Assembly (NCBI RefSeq): GCF_028649455.1 | Contig: NZ_JAQSIO010000010.1 | Coordinates: 1-64,000 of the forward strand | Source: Curvibacter microcysteis | GTDB taxonomy: Bacteria; Pseudomonadota; Gammaproteobacteria; Burkholderiales; Burkholderiaceae_C | DNA length: 64,000 nucleotides | Direction: 5' to 3' | Shown: piece by piece, positions 28,832-38,209 of the stretch | Numbering within the stretch: the first letter of the stretch is position 1 | How the letters are laid out: the number at the start of each line of letters is the position of its first letter | The notes under the pieces: generated by a model | Seen by the model: only the letters and a program-made list of their open reading frames with translations | Database searches by the model: none | What the model was told of the DNA's origin: nothing | Program-made: the position numbers and the translations under genes

Positions 28832-28915
28832 GGTGCCGTCGGCGAGACTCGAACTCGCACAGCTTTCGCCACTACCCCCTCAAGATAGCGTGTCTACCAA
28901 TTTCACCACGACGGC
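28831..28915 (-). tRNA. tRNA-Leu (anticodon GAG)
   Basis: 85 bases including an encoded CCA. Acceptor stem GCCGTCG/CGACGGC, D-arm with GAAATTGGTAGACAC, anticodon stem CTATC/GGTAG around loop TTGAGGG (anticodon GAG, reads CUC/CUU), a long class II variable arm, and T-arm GCGAG-TTCGAGT-CTCGC. The adjacent secG gene repeats the secG-leuU neighbourhood seen in other proteobacteria. Confidence 0.97.
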
Positions 28916-28987
28916 GGGATGTTGCTGCCCGGATGGCATGAGGACCCAAAGGTTTTGGCTTTCCGGACAGACTGCTATTCTACCCGT

Positions 28988-29008
28988 AAAAACCCGCCCC
29001 TTTGGGGC
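28988..29008 (-). terminator. Intrinsic terminator after secG
   Basis: On the minus strand GCCCC-AAA-GGGGC (stem extendable by CT/GG) is followed by GGG and TTTTT, 20-odd bases after the secG stop. It separates the tpiA/secG transcript from the tRNA. A TAGAAT -10-like box for the tRNA lies just beyond it. Confidence 0.6.
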
Positions 29009-29029
29009 AGTCAGGCAGAAATTCAAGAC

Positions 29030-29389
29030 TCACTTGGTCGGAATCGCAGCGGCCCCTGTGGCCGGCTCGGGCGTCACGACAGGCGCAGCCGGCGCAGCAG
29101 CAGGCGCCACCGGAGCAGCACCCTCCAGCACGCTGCCCGAGCTGACCGGACGAACATTGCCAAAGTAGGCCAGAGCCAGTGTGCAAACAAAGAAGACCAC
29201 CGCCAAAGCTGCTGTCGTGCGCGACAAAAAGTTGGCACTGCCGCTGGCGCCGAACAAGCTGCCCGAACCACCGCTGCCAAAGGCCGCACCCATGTCAGCA
29301 CCCTTGCCGTGCTGGATCAAAATCAAACCAATCATACCCAGGGCGCTCAGCATCTGAACCGCCAGGATGATCGTGGTAACGATGTGCAT
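29030..29389 (-). CDS. secG: Preprotein translocase subunit SecG
   Basis: 119 aa. Two transmembrane helices (about residues 2-22 and 52-72) flank the family loop IGLILIQHGKGADMGAAFGSG then FGASGSANFLSRTT. The tail after residue 80 is low-complexity Ala/Pro/Val, as in other betaproteobacterial SecG. SecG assists the SecYE channel. It follows tpiA by 21 bases. Confidence 0.96.
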   Translation of the reverse strand: MHIVTTIILAVQMLSALGMIGLILIQHGKGADMGAAFGSGGSGSLFGASGSANFLSRTTAALAVVFFVCTLALAYFGNVRPVSSGSVLEGAAPVAPAAAPAAPVVTPEPATGAAAIPTK

Positions 29390-29410
29390 AAAAACTCCAG
29401 AACAAAAAAA

Positions 29411-30160
29411 TCAGACCGCCAGCGCCGAAGCGGCTGCCACGATCGTGAGGAAATCAGGCGCCTTCAAGGAGGCACCGCCAATCAGCCCGCCATCAATGTC
29501 AGGCTGCGCCAACAATTCGGCCGCGTTGGCCGCATTCATGCTGCCACCGTACAAGAGGCGGATGCGATCCGCCTTGGCGCTGGCTGCTTGCAACTGAGCA
29601 CGCAGCACCGCATGCACCGCCTGCGCCTGCTCAGGCGAGGCCGTCTTGCCCGTGCCAATGGCCCACACCGGCTCATAGGCCACCACGATCTCACTGATGC
29701 AATGGCCATTGAGGTGGATCACGGCCGCCAACTGGCGACGCACGACCAACTCGGTTTCGCCCGCTTCACGCTGGGCCAAGGTCTCACCCACGCAAACAAT
29801 GGGGACAAGGCCAGCCGCCAAAGCGCGCTGCGCCTTCTGCGCCACTTGCTCGTCGGTTTCGCCATGGTATTGCCGGCGCTCCGAGTGACCCACGATCACA
29901 TACTGCACCCCCAACTCACGCAGCATGGCGGCCGACACCTCGCCGGTGTACGCACCAGACTCATGGGCCGATACATCCTGCGCCCCCAAGGCCACCGGGC
30001 CACGCAAACCAGCCACCTGGGCCAGGTAGGGGGACGGAACACAGACCGCCACGTCGGCACACGCCTCAGACAGGCCCGCAGCCACCGCGCCCAGCAGGGC
30101 TTCGTTGGCAGCCAAGCCGCCATTCATTTTCCAGTTGCCGGCAATCAGCTTCTTTTTCAT
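29411..30160 (-). CDS. tpiA: Triosephosphate isomerase
   Basis: 249 aa TIM barrel. N-terminal IAGNWKMNG (catalytic Lys), [10 protein letters not shown] (catalytic His), [17 protein letters not shown] (catalytic Glu and the flexible loop) and the phosphate loop [15 protein letters not shown] then [13 protein letters not shown] are all present. It interconverts dihydroxyacetone phosphate and glyceraldehyde 3-phosphate. It lies 4 bases after the quinone oxidoreductase gene, so the two are probably co-transcribed. Confidence 0.98.
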   Translation of the reverse strand: MKKKLIAGNWKMNGGLAANEALLGAVAAGLSEACADVAVCVPSPYLAQVAGLRGPVALGAQDVSAHESGAYTGEVSAAMLRELGVQYVIVGHSERRQYHGETDEQVAQKAQRALAAGLVPIVCVGETLAQREAGETELVVRRQLAAVIHLNGHCISEIVVAYEPVWAIGTGKTASPEQAQAVHAVLRAQLQAASAKADRIRLLYGGSMNAANAAELLAQPDIDGGLIGGASLKAPDFLTIVAAASALAV

Positions 30161-30164
30161 GAAC

Positions 30165-31151
30165 TCACCAGGTCAAAACAATTTTTCCAACATGCTGGCC
30201 CGACTCCATCAGCGCGTGGGCCGAAGCCGCTTGCGCCGCCGGGAAGGTGGCATGCACCATGGGCTTGACAGCACGACTGGCCAGCAAAGGCCACACTTGC
30301 TCACACAGAGACTGCGCAATCTTCGCCTTGAAAGCCACCGGACGCGGACGCAAGGTCGATCCCGTGATCACCAAGCGACGGCGCAACACCAAACCAGCAT
30401 TGAATTCCGCCTTGGTGCCCCCCTGCACGGCAATGATCACGATGCGACCATCCTCAGCCATGCATTCCACCTCGCGCGCAACGTAGGCACCAGCCACCAT
30501 GTCCAGCACCACATTGACCCCTCGGCCCTGCGTCAGCTCTTTGACGACCGCCACAAAGTCCTGGGTCTTGTAATTGATCGCGTGATCTGCACCCAAAGCC
30601 AAGCAAGCGGCGCATTTTTCATCGCTGCCTGCCGTCACGATCACCGTGGCGCCCCGGGCCTTGGCCAACTGAATCGCAGTCACCCCAATGCCACTGGTGC
30701 CGCCTTGAATCAACAAGGTCTCACCCGCTTGCAACGCTCCCCGGTCGAAGACATTGCTCCACACCGTGAAAAAGGTTTCCGGCAGCGAGGCCGCCTCGAC
30801 ATCAGTCCAACCTTCCGGCACCGGCAGGCACTGCCCGACGGGCGCCACGCACAGCTCAGCGTAACCACCACCGGCCACCAGAGCACAGACACGCTGGCCC
30901 AGCGCCAAGCCCGCTTGCGCCATCGCAGCGGCATCCCCAGCGACCACCACGCCCGCCACCTCCAGGCCCGGAATGTCCGAGGCACCGGGCGGCACAGGGT
31001 AATTGCCCGTGCGCTGCAGCACGTCCGGGCGATTCACACCGCTGGCGCTGACACGGATCAGCAACTCGCCCTCACCCGGCACCGGGTCAGGACGCGTGGC
31101 TGCCTGCAGAACCTCTGGGGCACCGTAAGAAGTGATTTCAATGGCGTTCAT
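30165..31151 (-). CDS. NAD(P)H quinone oxidoreductase, zinc-less MDR family (PIG3 type)
   Basis: 328 aa. An N-terminal GroES-like domain ([36 protein letters not shown], in part) and a Rossmann domain with [30 protein letters not shown] (in part: [16 protein letters not shown]). The Cys ligands for structural zinc are absent, as in quinone oxidoreductases. It probably reduces quinones or enones with NADPH. It is the leading gene of the tpiA-secG group. Confidence 0.9.
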   Translation of the reverse strand: MNAIEITSYGAPEVLQAATRPDPVPGEGELLIRVSASGVNRPDVLQRTGNYPVPPGASDIPGLEVAGVVVAGDAAAMAQAGLALGQRVCALVAGGGYAELCVAPVGQCLPVPEGWTDVEAASLPETFFTVWSNVFDRGALQAGETLLIQGGTSGIGVTAIQLAKARGATVIVTAGSDEKCAACLALGADHAINYKTQDFVAVVKELTQGRGVNVVLDMVAGAYVAREVECMAEDGRIVIIAVQGGTKAEFNAGLVLRRRLVITGSTLRPRPVAFKAKIAQSLCEQVWPLLASRAVKPMVHATFPAAQAASAHALMESGQHVGKIVLTW

Positions 31152-31205
31152 GGCGATCGTTCAAACGCCCGACCCACCATCAGGTGAGCCGGGCGTGGGC
31201 TGGGT

Positions 31206-33350
31206 TTATTGCTGCTGCTGTTGCTGTTGCTGTTGAGCGCCTTCCGGGTTGTACGCCGGACGCTCAGCCAAAGCCTTCATCGACAGCTTGACACGACCCT
31301 TTTCATCGGTTTCCAGAACCTTGACCTTGACGATCTGACCCTCGCTCAGGAAGTCAGTGACCTTCTCGACGCGCTGGTGGGCAATCTGGCTGATGTGCAG
31401 CAGACCGTCCTTGCCAGGCAGCAGGTTGATCAGGGCGCCGAAGTCCAGGATCTTGGTGACCGGGCCTTCGTAGATCTTGCCGATCTCGACTTCAGCCGTG
31501 ATCTGCTCGATGCGGCGCTTGGCTTCGTCAGCCTTGGCCGTGTCGGTGGCAGCAATGGTGATGGTACCGTCTTCGTCGATGTTGATCTGGGTGCCAGTTT
31601 CTTCGGTCAGCGCACGGATGGTGGCGCCGCCCTTGCCGATCACGTCGCGGATCTTCTCGGGATTGATCTTCATGGTGAAGAGCTTGGGCGCGAAGTTGGA
31701 CACTTCCGTCTTGGCTTCGCCCATCGCTTCTTGCATCTTGCCCAAGATGTGCAGACGAGCTTCCTTGGCTTGTGCCAGGGCCACTTGCATGATTTCCTTG
31801 GTGATGCCCTGGATCTTGATGTCCATCTGCAGCGCGGTGATGCCGTTGGTGGTACCGGCCACCTTGAAGTCCATGTCACCCAGGTGATCTTCATCGCCCA
31901 GGATGTCGGTCAGCACGGCGAAACGGTTGGCGTCCTTGATCAGACCCATGGCGATACCCGCCACGTGGGCCTTCATCGGCACGCCGGCGTCCATCAGCGA
32001 CAGGCAGCCGCCGCAGACCGAAGCCATCGACGAGGAACCATTGGATTCGGTGATTTCCGACACCACACGCATGGTGTAAGGGAATTCTTCCTTGGTCGGC
32101 AGCACAGCCACGAGGGCGCGCTTGGCCAGACGGCCGTGACCGATTTCGCGGCGCTTGGTGCTGCCCATGCGGCCCACTTCGCCAGTGGCAAAGGGAGGCA
32201 TGTTGTAGTGCAGCATGAAGCGGTCTTCGTACTCACCGGCCAAGGCGTCGATGCGCTGGGCATCTCGCTCGGTGCCCAGCGTGGCCACGACCAGCGCCTG
32301 GGTTTCACCACGGGTGAACAGGGCCGAACCGTGGGTGCGGGGCAGCACCGAGTTGCGGATTTCGATCGGGCGCACCGTGCGGGTGTCGCGGCCATCGATG
32401 CGGGGCTCACCCGCCAGAATTTGGCCGCGCACGATGCCGGCTTCGATTTCAAACAGCAAACCTTCAACCTTGACGGCGTCGAATTCAACACCATCAGCCT
32501 TCAGGCCAGCCAACACATTGGCGTAGGCTTCGCGGCAGGCCTGGGTGCGGGCTTGCTTGTTGCGGATTTGGTAGGCGGCGCGCAGGGGCTCAGCAGCCAG
32601 GGCATTGACCTTGGCGATCAGGGCCTCGTCCTTGGCCGGGGCTTCCCACTGCCACAGCGGCTTGCCAGCTTCGCGCACCAGTTCATGGATGGCGTTGATG
32701 GCAATGCGGCCTTGCTCGTGACCGAACACCACAGCGCCCAGCATCACGTCTTCAGGCAGCTGTTGGGCTTCGGATTCCACCATCAGCACGGCGGCTTCGG
32801 TGCCCGCAACCACCAGATCCATCTGGCTGCTCTTGCGCTGGGTTTGACCCGGGTTGAGCACGTATTCGCCGTTGATGTAGCCCACGCGAGCGGCGCCGAT
32901 CGGGCCGTTGAACGGGATGCCCGAGATGGCCAGAGCGGCCGACGAGGCGATCAAGGCCGCGATGTCGGCGTCGACTTCAGGGTTCAAGGACACGGTGTGG
33001 ATCACCACGTGCACTTCGTTGAAGAAACCTTCCGGGAACAGCGGGCGGATCGGGCGGTCGATCAGGCGGCTGGTCAGGGTTTCGAGTTCGCTGGGCTTGG
33101 CTTCACGCTTGAAGAAGCTGCCCGGGATCTTGCCGGCGGCGTAGGCCTTCTCGATGTAGTCCACGGTCAACGGGAAGAAATCTTGACCCGGCTTGGCCGA
33201 CTTGGAAGCCACCACGGTGGCCAGCACCACGGTGTCGTCGATGTTGACCAGCACGGCGCCCGTGGCTTGACGGGCGACTTCGCCGGTCTCCAGGGTCACG
33301 GTGTGCTGACCCCATTGGAAGGTCTTGGTGACTTTGTTGAAAATGCTCAT
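31206..33350 (-). CDS. pnp: Polyribonucleotide nucleotidyltransferase (PNPase)
   Basis: 714 aa. Two RNase PH domains (second with [29 protein letters not shown], in part), then a KH domain ([20 protein letters not shown]) and an S1 domain ([20 protein letters not shown] then GLLHISQIA). It degrades RNA 3' to 5' with phosphate. The C-terminus is unusual: after NPEGA it ends in nine Gln encoded by mixed CAA/CAG triplets. It follows rpsO, as in many bacteria. Confidence 0.98.
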   Translation of the reverse strand: MSIFNKVTKTFQWGQHTVTLETGEVARQATGAVLVNIDDTVVLATVVASKSAKPGQDFFPLTVDYIEKAYAAGKIPGSFFKREAKPSELETLTSRLIDRPIRPLFPEGFFNEVHVVIHTVSLNPEVDADIAALIASSAALAISGIPFNGPIGAARVGYINGEYVLNPGQTQRKSSQMDLVVAGTEAAVLMVESEAQQLPEDVMLGAVVFGHEQGRIAINAIHELVREAGKPLWQWEAPAKDEALIAKVNALAAEPLRAAYQIRNKQARTQACREAYANVLAGLKADGVEFDAVKVEGLLFEIEAGIVRGQILAGEPRIDGRDTRTVRPIEIRNSVLPRTHGSALFTRGETQALVVATLGTERDAQRIDALAGEYEDRFMLHYNMPPFATGEVGRMGSTKRREIGHGRLAKRALVAVLPTKEEFPYTMRVVSEITESNGSSSMASVCGGCLSLMDAGVPMKAHVAGIAMGLIKDANRFAVLTDILGDEDHLGDMDFKVAGTTNGITALQMDIKIQGITKEIMQVALAQAKEARLHILGKMQEAMGEAKTEVSNFAPKLFTMKINPEKIRDVIGKGGATIRALTEETGTQINIDEDGTITIAATDTAKADEAKRRIEQITAEVEIGKIYEGPVTKILDFGALINLLPGKDGLLHISQIAHQRVEKVTDFLSEGQIVKVKVLETDEKGRVKLSMKALAERPAYNPEGAQQQQQQQQQ

Positions 33351-33371
33351 GTTTCAGCTCCTGCTGTGTTG

Positions 33372-33412
33372 CCGGCCCCAGGCCGGACTTGAGACCACCC
33401 TGCCTGGGTGGT
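33372..33412 (-). promoter_or_regulatory. Two tandem hairpins in the pnp 5' leader
   Basis: Stem CCGGCC/GGCCGG (33372-33386) and stem ACCACCC/GGGTGGT (33394-33412) lie within 65 bases upstream of the pnp start codon. In E. coli pnp is controlled by RNase III cutting of a leader hairpin followed by PNPase itself; these could serve the same role. The link is inferred from position. Confidence 0.4.
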
Positions 33413-33530
33413 GGAGGTCAGTTGAAAACCCGAAACACGATGCCATTCCAGCAAATTCCGGCTGCCGGCAAAGCCCCAGAAACTGTTGGAATGACACAGC
33501 GCGCATCCCTGTTTTCAAACCTGATGGAAG

Positions 33531-33573
33531 CGACAAAAAACAAACGCCTGAGCTAGTGAACTAACTCAGGCGT
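33531..33573 (-). terminator. Intrinsic terminator after rpsO
   Basis: On the minus strand ACGCCTGAG and CTCAGGCGT form a 9-bp stem (extended by three more pairs after one mismatch), followed by TTTGTTTTTTG. It stands 20 bases after the rpsO stop and would limit read-through into pnp. Confidence 0.85.
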
Positions 33574-33592
33574 CCAGCATTCGTCGTGCGAA

Positions 33593-33859
33593 TTACTTGC
33601 GCAGACCCAGCTTGGCGATCAGTGCAGTGTAACGGTCAGCATCTTTGGACTTCAGGTAGTCCAGCAGCTTACGGCGACGGCTCACCATGCGCAGCAGACC
33701 GCGACGGCCGTGGTGGTCCTTGGCGTGGGTCTTGAAGTGGGGGGTCAGCTCATTGATGCGAGCGGTCAGAATGGCCACTTGGACTTCTGGGCTGCCCGTG
33801 TCGGTGGCGCTGCGAGCGTTGGCCTTGACGACCTCTGCCTTGATGGACGATGCGATCAT
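33593..33859 (-). CDS. rpsO: 30S ribosomal protein S15
   Basis: 88 aa with the full S15 signature: [40 protein letters not shown] and [10 protein letters not shown]. It binds 16S rRNA in the central domain. The ATG at 33859 has AAAGGAAC upstream. The frame stays open above it, but that region overlaps the promoter and the aminotransferase. Confidence 0.98.
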   Translation of the reverse strand: MIASSIKAEVVKANARSATDTGSPEVQVAILTARINELTPHFKTHAKDHHGRRGLLRMVSRRRKLLDYLKSKDADRYTALIAKLGLRK

Positions 33860-33943
33860 TTGATGTTCCTTTGAATATTTGACTTGCGCTGGCTGCCGGA
33901 AATTGCGGCCAGCGTGCTGCTTCGCACAATGCAAAGCTTCGGG

Positions 33944-33972
33944 ATTATAGCCCGAGCCAACGCTTGAGTCGA
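33944..33972 (-). promoter_or_regulatory. rpsO promoter
   Basis: On the minus strand TCGACT, a 17-base spacer and a perfect TATAAT (33944-33949), about 85 bases upstream of the rpsO start. The -10 box overlaps the TAA stop codon of the upstream aminotransferase. Confidence 0.65.
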
Positions 33973-35114
33973 GCCACGCCCTCGTCCAGCCGCGCCAGGT
34001 CCTGGGATGCAAAGCACCAACGCAGCCAGCCATCCGCCTGCGGTGCAAATGCGCTGCCCGGCGCCAAGCCCAAGCCCGCCTCGCGCACCAGGCGCTTGGC
34101 CACCGCCAGAGAGTCGTCGTAACCCTCCAATTTGAAGAACGCGTACATGCCACCGGGCGCAGCCGCCACCTGCACCCCCGGCAGGGCCTGCAGTTGCGGG
34201 ACCAAGCGGTCACGGCAGGCTTTCAAGTGACTGACCACGCGTGGCGTGATGTCGCCAACCTGCTGCAGTGCAGCCAAGCCGGCGCGCTGCGTGAAGACCG
34301 AGGCACACGAGGTATTGAACTCAATCAACTTGCCCATGGCGTCGAGCATGGACGGCGGCATCACCAGCCAGCCCAAGCGCCAGCCGGTCATCAGGAAGCT
34401 CTTGGAAAAGCTGTGCACGACCACCAGCCGGTCTTCGGGCTCGGCGAGGTCCAGAAAACTCGGAGCACACTGCTTGGGCGAGTCCCCGTAATACAGGCGC
34501 TCATAGACCTCGTCAGCCAGGATCCAGGTGCCTGTTCGGCGGCAATGCGCCAGCAAGGCCTGCTGCTCGTCCGCCCGCAAGGTCCAGCCCGTGGGGTTGT
34601 TGGGGGCATTGACGATCAGCAAGCGCGTGGCAGGCGTGATCGCGGCCAGCAGCTCGGGCAAGTCGAGCTGCCACAGACCCGCGCCCTCCCCATGAGGCAC
34701 TGGCTTGAGCGCAACCGTGCGCACCACGCCACCCATGATCACGGGTTGAGCCAGCAAATTCGGCCACACCGGCGTCACCGCCACCACCTCGTCACCCGGC
34801 TCCACCAGGGCTTGGATGGCCAACATGAGCGCATTCACCCCCCCAGACGTGATGGCGATGCGCTCCGGCCCCACCGGGCGGTGCAAACCACTGGTGTAGT
34901 CCGCCACCGCCTGTCGCAGCTCGGGCAGGCCCAGGTTGTGGGCGTAAAACGTCTCCCCCTGGGATATCGAGTCCAGCGCCGCCTGGCGCACGGCCTGCGG
35001 CGTGACTTCATCGCTCTCGCCAAACCAGAAGGCCAGCACGTCGGGCCGCCCCAGGCCGGCATTGGCCACTTCACGAATCAAAGATGCTTCAAGCTGCAGG
35101 ATGGCGGGTCTCAT
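33945..35114 (-). CDS. PLP-dependent aminotransferase, class I/II
   Basis: 389 aa fold-type I enzyme. NAPNNPTG (169-176), Asp 201 in DEVYERLYY (pairs with the pyridoxal nitrogen), Lys 238 in [15 protein letters not shown] (Schiff base) and the C-terminal [22 protein letters not shown] are seen. It resembles aspartate- or aromatic-type aminotransferases; the amino acid used cannot be fixed from sequence alone. Confidence 0.92.
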   Translation of the reverse strand: MRPAILQLEASLIREVANAGLGRPDVLAFWFGESDEVTPQAVRQAALDSISQGETFYAHNLGLPELRQAVADYTSGLHRPVGPERIAITSGGVNALMLAIQALVEPGDEVVAVTPVWPNLLAQPVIMGGVVRTVALKPVPHGEGAGLWQLDLPELLAAITPATRLLIVNAPNNPTGWTLRADEQQALLAHCRRTGTWILADEVYERLYYGDSPKQCAPSFLDLAEPEDRLVVVHSFSKSFLMTGWRLGWLVMPPSMLDAMGKLIEFNTSCASVFTQRAGLAALQQVGDITPRVVSHLKACRDRLVPQLQALPGVQVAAAPGGMYAFFKLEGYDDSLAVAKRLVREAGLGLAPGSAFAPQADGWLRWCFASQDLARLDEGVARLKRWLGL

Positions 35115-35210
35115 TCAATGGGTCCTGTGGGGTGCGCATGGCGCGCGCAAATGAACAAAACACCATGTTAGCGGAGCCTTCTAGCATCACCGCTTTGAGA
35201 AGGAGTCAGC

Positions 35211-35555
35211 ATGCATCCTGCCAAGTACTCAAAGCCCACAAGCACCCGAGGTCCAGCGCCGAGGGACATCATTCTCAGCATCCTGAGCGCACTGCTGTTG
35301 CACGCGGAGCCCTGCGGGGCGGCGACCTTCGGCGACGGGCATGCCCACACCCTGCCGAGCGGGCCTGGCACCATGTCAAGCCCCCAGATCCAGACCGCGA
35401 CACCCGGACAGCAACGCAAGGCGAAGCCGACCCGCAAGGCCAAACCCCTTCCCCCCACCAGCAGCGAGGAAAGCCGCACCGAACGCGAGCGGCGCCTGTA
35501 CCGGGAGTGCGCAGGCCGCCCCAATGCAGGGGCCTGCGAAGGATTCGCCCACTAG
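35211..35555 (+). CDS. Small hypothetical protein with Cys-containing C-terminal motif
   Basis: 114 aa. A hydrophobic stretch (about residues 20-38, IILSILSALLLHAEPCGAA) could be a signal peptide or anchor. A Pro/Lys/Thr-rich linker follows, then a conserved-looking end RERRLYRECAGRPNAGACEG. Similar endings occur in small exported proteins of Comamonadaceae; the function is unknown. The ATG at 35211 has AAGGAG upstream. Its neighbours are the ends or starts of unrelated genes. Confidence 0.6.
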   Translation: MHPAKYSKPTSTRGPAPRDIILSILSALLLHAEPCGAATFGDGHAHTLPSGPGTMSSPQIQTATPGQQRKAKPTRKAKPLPPTSSEESRTERERRLYRECAGRPNAGACEGFAH

Positions 35556-35581
35556 GCGCGGGCGATACCAATCCTTACCCA

Positions 35582-36862
35582 TCAGGGACGGACCATGCGG
35601 CAACTGGTCGCCATCTCGGCCTTGCTGGCGGGGATCTGGCGGATGACCTTGAAGCCGTAGCCCGAGCCCTCCACATCGAAGCGCACGCCGGGGCTGCCCA
35701 GCTTCTCCATCACGCCGACCGTCAAACCTTGCTGGAACTGGTGGTCCGAGGCGCGCATGGTGCCTGACTGGCCCGACAAGGACACGGTGCTGCCCTCCAG
35801 CTTGCCGGCCACTGCGGCAGCCTCCGTGCTGCCGGCTTTTTCGATGGCTTGGGCCAAAGCCTCCACCATCAACTGCATGCGCATGTGTACGTAGTCATCT
35901 GCGGGCTTCGGAAAACGCTGGCGGAAGGATTGGTAGAAGGCCTCGCTCTGCGCCCCTGGCACATTCGGCAGCCAGTCCGCAACAGCCACCACGCGTCCCA
36001 GACCTGCATCGCCGATGGCGGCCGGTGCACCCAGCGCGTTGCCGTAATAGGTGAAGAACCGCCCCTCGTAACCCACCTCGCGCGCCGCCTTGATCAACAA
36101 GGTCAGGTCGTTGCCCCAGTTGCCCGTGATCACGGCCTGCGCACCGCTGGCCTTGATCTTCACGGCATAGGGTGCGAAGTCCTTAACCCGACCCAGCGGA
36201 TGCAGCTCATCGCCCACGATGTGCACATCGGGGCGCTGTTCAGCCAACTGGCGACGCGCCTCTTTGAGCACCGCCTGACCGAAGCTGTAGTCCTGGCCAA
36301 TCAGGTAGAGGCTCTTGACGGCACGGTCTTCGCGGATGACCTCCATCAGAGCCGCCATGCGCATGTCCGCATGGGCGTCGAAACGGAAGTGCCAGAAGCT
36401 GCAACGCTCGTTGGTCAGCGCCGGGTCCACCGCCGAATAGTTGAGAAACAAAACACGACGCGCCGGGTCGCGATCGTTGTTCTTTTGGATCGCATCGAGC
36501 AACACCGCCGCCGTGGCCGAGGAATTGCCCTGCAAGACCACACGCGCGCCGTCATCGATCGCCGAGCGCAGTGCCGACAAGGCCTCTTCGTTTTGCCCCT
36601 TGCTGTCGTAGCGCTCCAGCTGCAGCAGGCGGGTGCCTCCGGCCAGCTTCACGCCACCACGCGCGTTGACGCGCTCCACCGCCCACAAAATATTGCGATA
36701 GACCGCTTCGCCCGCGTTGGCAAAGGGCCCACTCAGGCCCTCAATCAGGGCCAATTTGATCGGCCCAGCGGCACTCGCCGACTGCGCCTGGGACAACGGT
36801 GCGAGGCCGGCAGATAACGCCAGCGCCACCGTTTTCAAGAGGGATCTGCGCAGATATTCCAT
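35582..36862 (-). CDS. Orphan Liv-type periplasmic substrate-binding protein
   Basis: 426 aa. A signal peptide (about 1-26, MEYLRRSLLKTVALALSAGL then SQAQS) precedes a Peripla_BP_6 fold: IKLALIEGLSGPFANAGEAVYRN, VVLQGNSSATAAVL, FLNYSAVDPALTNERCSFWHFR and LYLIGQDYSFGQAVLKEA. The ATG at 36862 has AAGGAA upstream; a longer frame exists. No transporter genes are nearby, so it either serves the liv system at 0.2-5 kb or one elsewhere. Ligand unknown. Confidence 0.85.
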   Translation of the reverse strand: MEYLRRSLLKTVALALSAGLAPLSQAQSASAAGPIKLALIEGLSGPFANAGEAVYRNILWAVERVNARGGVKLAGGTRLLQLERYDSKGQNEEALSALRSAIDDGARVVLQGNSSATAAVLLDAIQKNNDRDPARRVLFLNYSAVDPALTNERCSFWHFRFDAHADMRMAALMEVIREDRAVKSLYLIGQDYSFGQAVLKEARRQLAEQRPDVHIVGDELHPLGRVKDFAPYAVKIKASGAQAVITGNWGNDLTLLIKAAREVGYEGRFFTYYGNALGAPAAIGDAGLGRVVAVADWLPNVPGAQSEAFYQSFRQRFPKPADDYVHMRMQLMVEALAQAIEKAGSTEAAAVAGKLEGSTVSLSGQSGTMRASDHQFQQGLTVGVMEKLGSPGVRFDVEGSGYGFKVIRQIPASKAEMATSCRMVRP

Positions 36863-36954
36863 GAAGAAAATTCCTTGAAAAAAAACACGTGGATCACACC
36901 TTCGATCCATGCGGGGCTCAGTTCGAGCGCCGCGCAGTGTAAAGGACTCGTCCC

Positions 36955-37347
36955 ATGATCTTCGCGCCCGTCATCCGCCATTCCGCCTACCTGCCCGGCC
37001 TGCGCATCACCGACCGCCAGTTGGAGCGCTTCCTGGGTCAAACCTTGCAGCAAGCGCCCGCACGGCGCGGTGAACAGCCCGCCCGCTTCGAGCAAACCGA
37101 GCAGGACTTCACCCTTGAACTCGACGTCCCCGGCCTGAGCCGAGAGCAGCTGCAAGTCGAATTGGGCAGTAACACCGTGCGCATCGACAGCGTGGCCGAC
37201 GCACCGCGGCGCTACCAGGCGGCTTACGAATTGCCGCAAGACCTGGACCCCAGCACCAGCAGCGCCCGACTGGAAAACGGCGTGCTCACCCTCAAGCTGG
37301 GCAAAAAGGCCCCGGTCACCCTCCACACCCGCCTGAACATCGACTGA
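36955..37347 (+). CDS. Small heat-shock protein, Hsp20/alpha-crystallin family
   Basis: 130 aa. After a short N-terminal arm, the alpha-crystallin domain (about residues 44-125) shows DFTLELDVPGLSREQLQVEL and the end motif ARLENGVLTLKLGKK. It acts as an ATP-independent holdase. It is on the small side and lacks an obvious C-terminal I-x-I/V tail. It is divergent from the binding-protein gene and ends at a clear terminator. Confidence 0.87.
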   Translation: MIFAPVIRHSAYLPGLRITDRQLERFLGQTLQQAPARRGEQPARFEQTEQDFTLELDVPGLSREQLQVELGSNTVRIDSVADAPRRYQAAYELPQDLDPSTSSARLENGVLTLKLGKKAPVTLHTRLNID

Positions 37348-37414
37348 GCATCAACCGAACGAGGGCTAAGACCGGCTCCGCTGAGCGACAGGGCAACGCC
37401 GGCGGCGCCCCAAA

Positions 37415-37444
37415 GAAAAAGCCTCCCTGTCGGGAGGCTTTTTC
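37415..37444. terminator. Bidirectional intrinsic terminator
   Basis: AAAAAGCCTCC and GGAGGCTTTTT, interrupted by C-TGTC-G, form a symmetric stem with A-tract on one side and T-tract on the other. It can end both the hsp20 transcript (plus) and the HTH-receiver transcript (minus). Confidence 0.9.
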
Positions 37445-37460
37445 TGGCCGCTGCGCAGAA

Positions 37461-37483
37461 CCCGCGGTGGCGAACCACGCGGG
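37461..37483. repeat. Strong GC hairpin without T-tract
   Basis: CCCGC-G-GTGG-CGAA-CCAC-GCGGG forms a nearly perfect hairpin with a one-base bulge between the terminator above and the HTH-receiver gene. Its role is unclear; it may protect the 3' end of the minus-strand transcript. Confidence 0.5.
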
Positions 37484-37552
37484 AGCTGACAGCGAAACAC
37501 AAACCTTTGCAAGCCCAGCACAAGGATGGCGCTGGGTCGGCAGATCAGGCGT

Positions 37553-38209
37553 TCAGCTCAGGGACTCACCCAGGCCGGACGCCGCGGCAGCGCCCTCGCC
37601 ATCTTGCAGCAGGCGGTGCAGCAACTTGGGCAAATCGGTCACCAAATTAGGCTTGTAAACCAGGGGAATGTCCCGCAGGGCAAATGCGTAGGGGCGGCGC
37701 TGCTCTTCGTCCAGCGAGGTCACGACCACCAGTTGGCTCCGATTGAGCTCAGGGTGCGCGCGCAGGCTGGTCAGCAAGGTTGCGCCATCGATGCCAGGCA
37801 GCAACAGATCGAGCAGCAGCACATCGGGTTGCAACTGGCCATACATGGCCAAACCCACGATCCCGTCATCGGCCAAATGCAGGGCCACTTCAGGGAAGTG
37901 CTGCTGCATCATCAAAGACACCAGATTTTGGTAATGCGCTGAATCTTCGATGAACAACACGCGGCGCGGATTGGCGGGACTGCCACGTTGAGCGCCTCGG
38001 CGACCCGCGCGTCGATTGGCCAACCATCGGTCCACCGAGATGCGTGAAATACGCCGGTGACCACCGGGTGTTTTCCACGCCTCCAGCTCACCCCGGTCCA
38101 CCATCATTTGGACCGAGCGGACAGCCATGCCCAGCTCGCGGGCCACCTCGATCGTGGTGCAGTGCTCACCAGAGGGAGGCGCAGGGTTAAATGTGTTTTC
38201 GGAACTCAT
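37553..38209 (-). CDS. MerR/excisionase-type HTH fused to a receiver domain
   Basis: 218 aa. Residues about 17-68 form a MerR-like helix-turn-helix (TTIEVARELGMAVRSVQMMVDRGELEAWKTPGGHRRI, in part). Residues about 82-200 form a receiver: VLFIEDSAHYQNLV, DVLLLDLLLPGIDG (phospho-acceptor Asp), VVVTSLDEE and PLVYKPNL (conserved Lys). The DNA-binding domain lies before the receiver, the reverse of common response regulators. No histidine kinase is adjacent. The gene has no Shine-Dalgarno and may be leaderless. Target unknown. Confidence 0.85.
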   Translation of the reverse strand: MSSENTFNPAPPSGEHCTTIEVARELGMAVRSVQMMVDRGELEAWKTPGGHRRISRISVDRWLANRRAGRRGAQRGSPANPRRVLFIEDSAHYQNLVSLMMQQHFPEVALHLADDGIVGLAMYGQLQPDVLLLDLLLPGIDGATLLTSLRAHPELNRSQLVVVTSLDEEQRRPYAFALRDIPLVYKPNLVTDLPKLLHRLLQDGEGAAAASGLGESLS

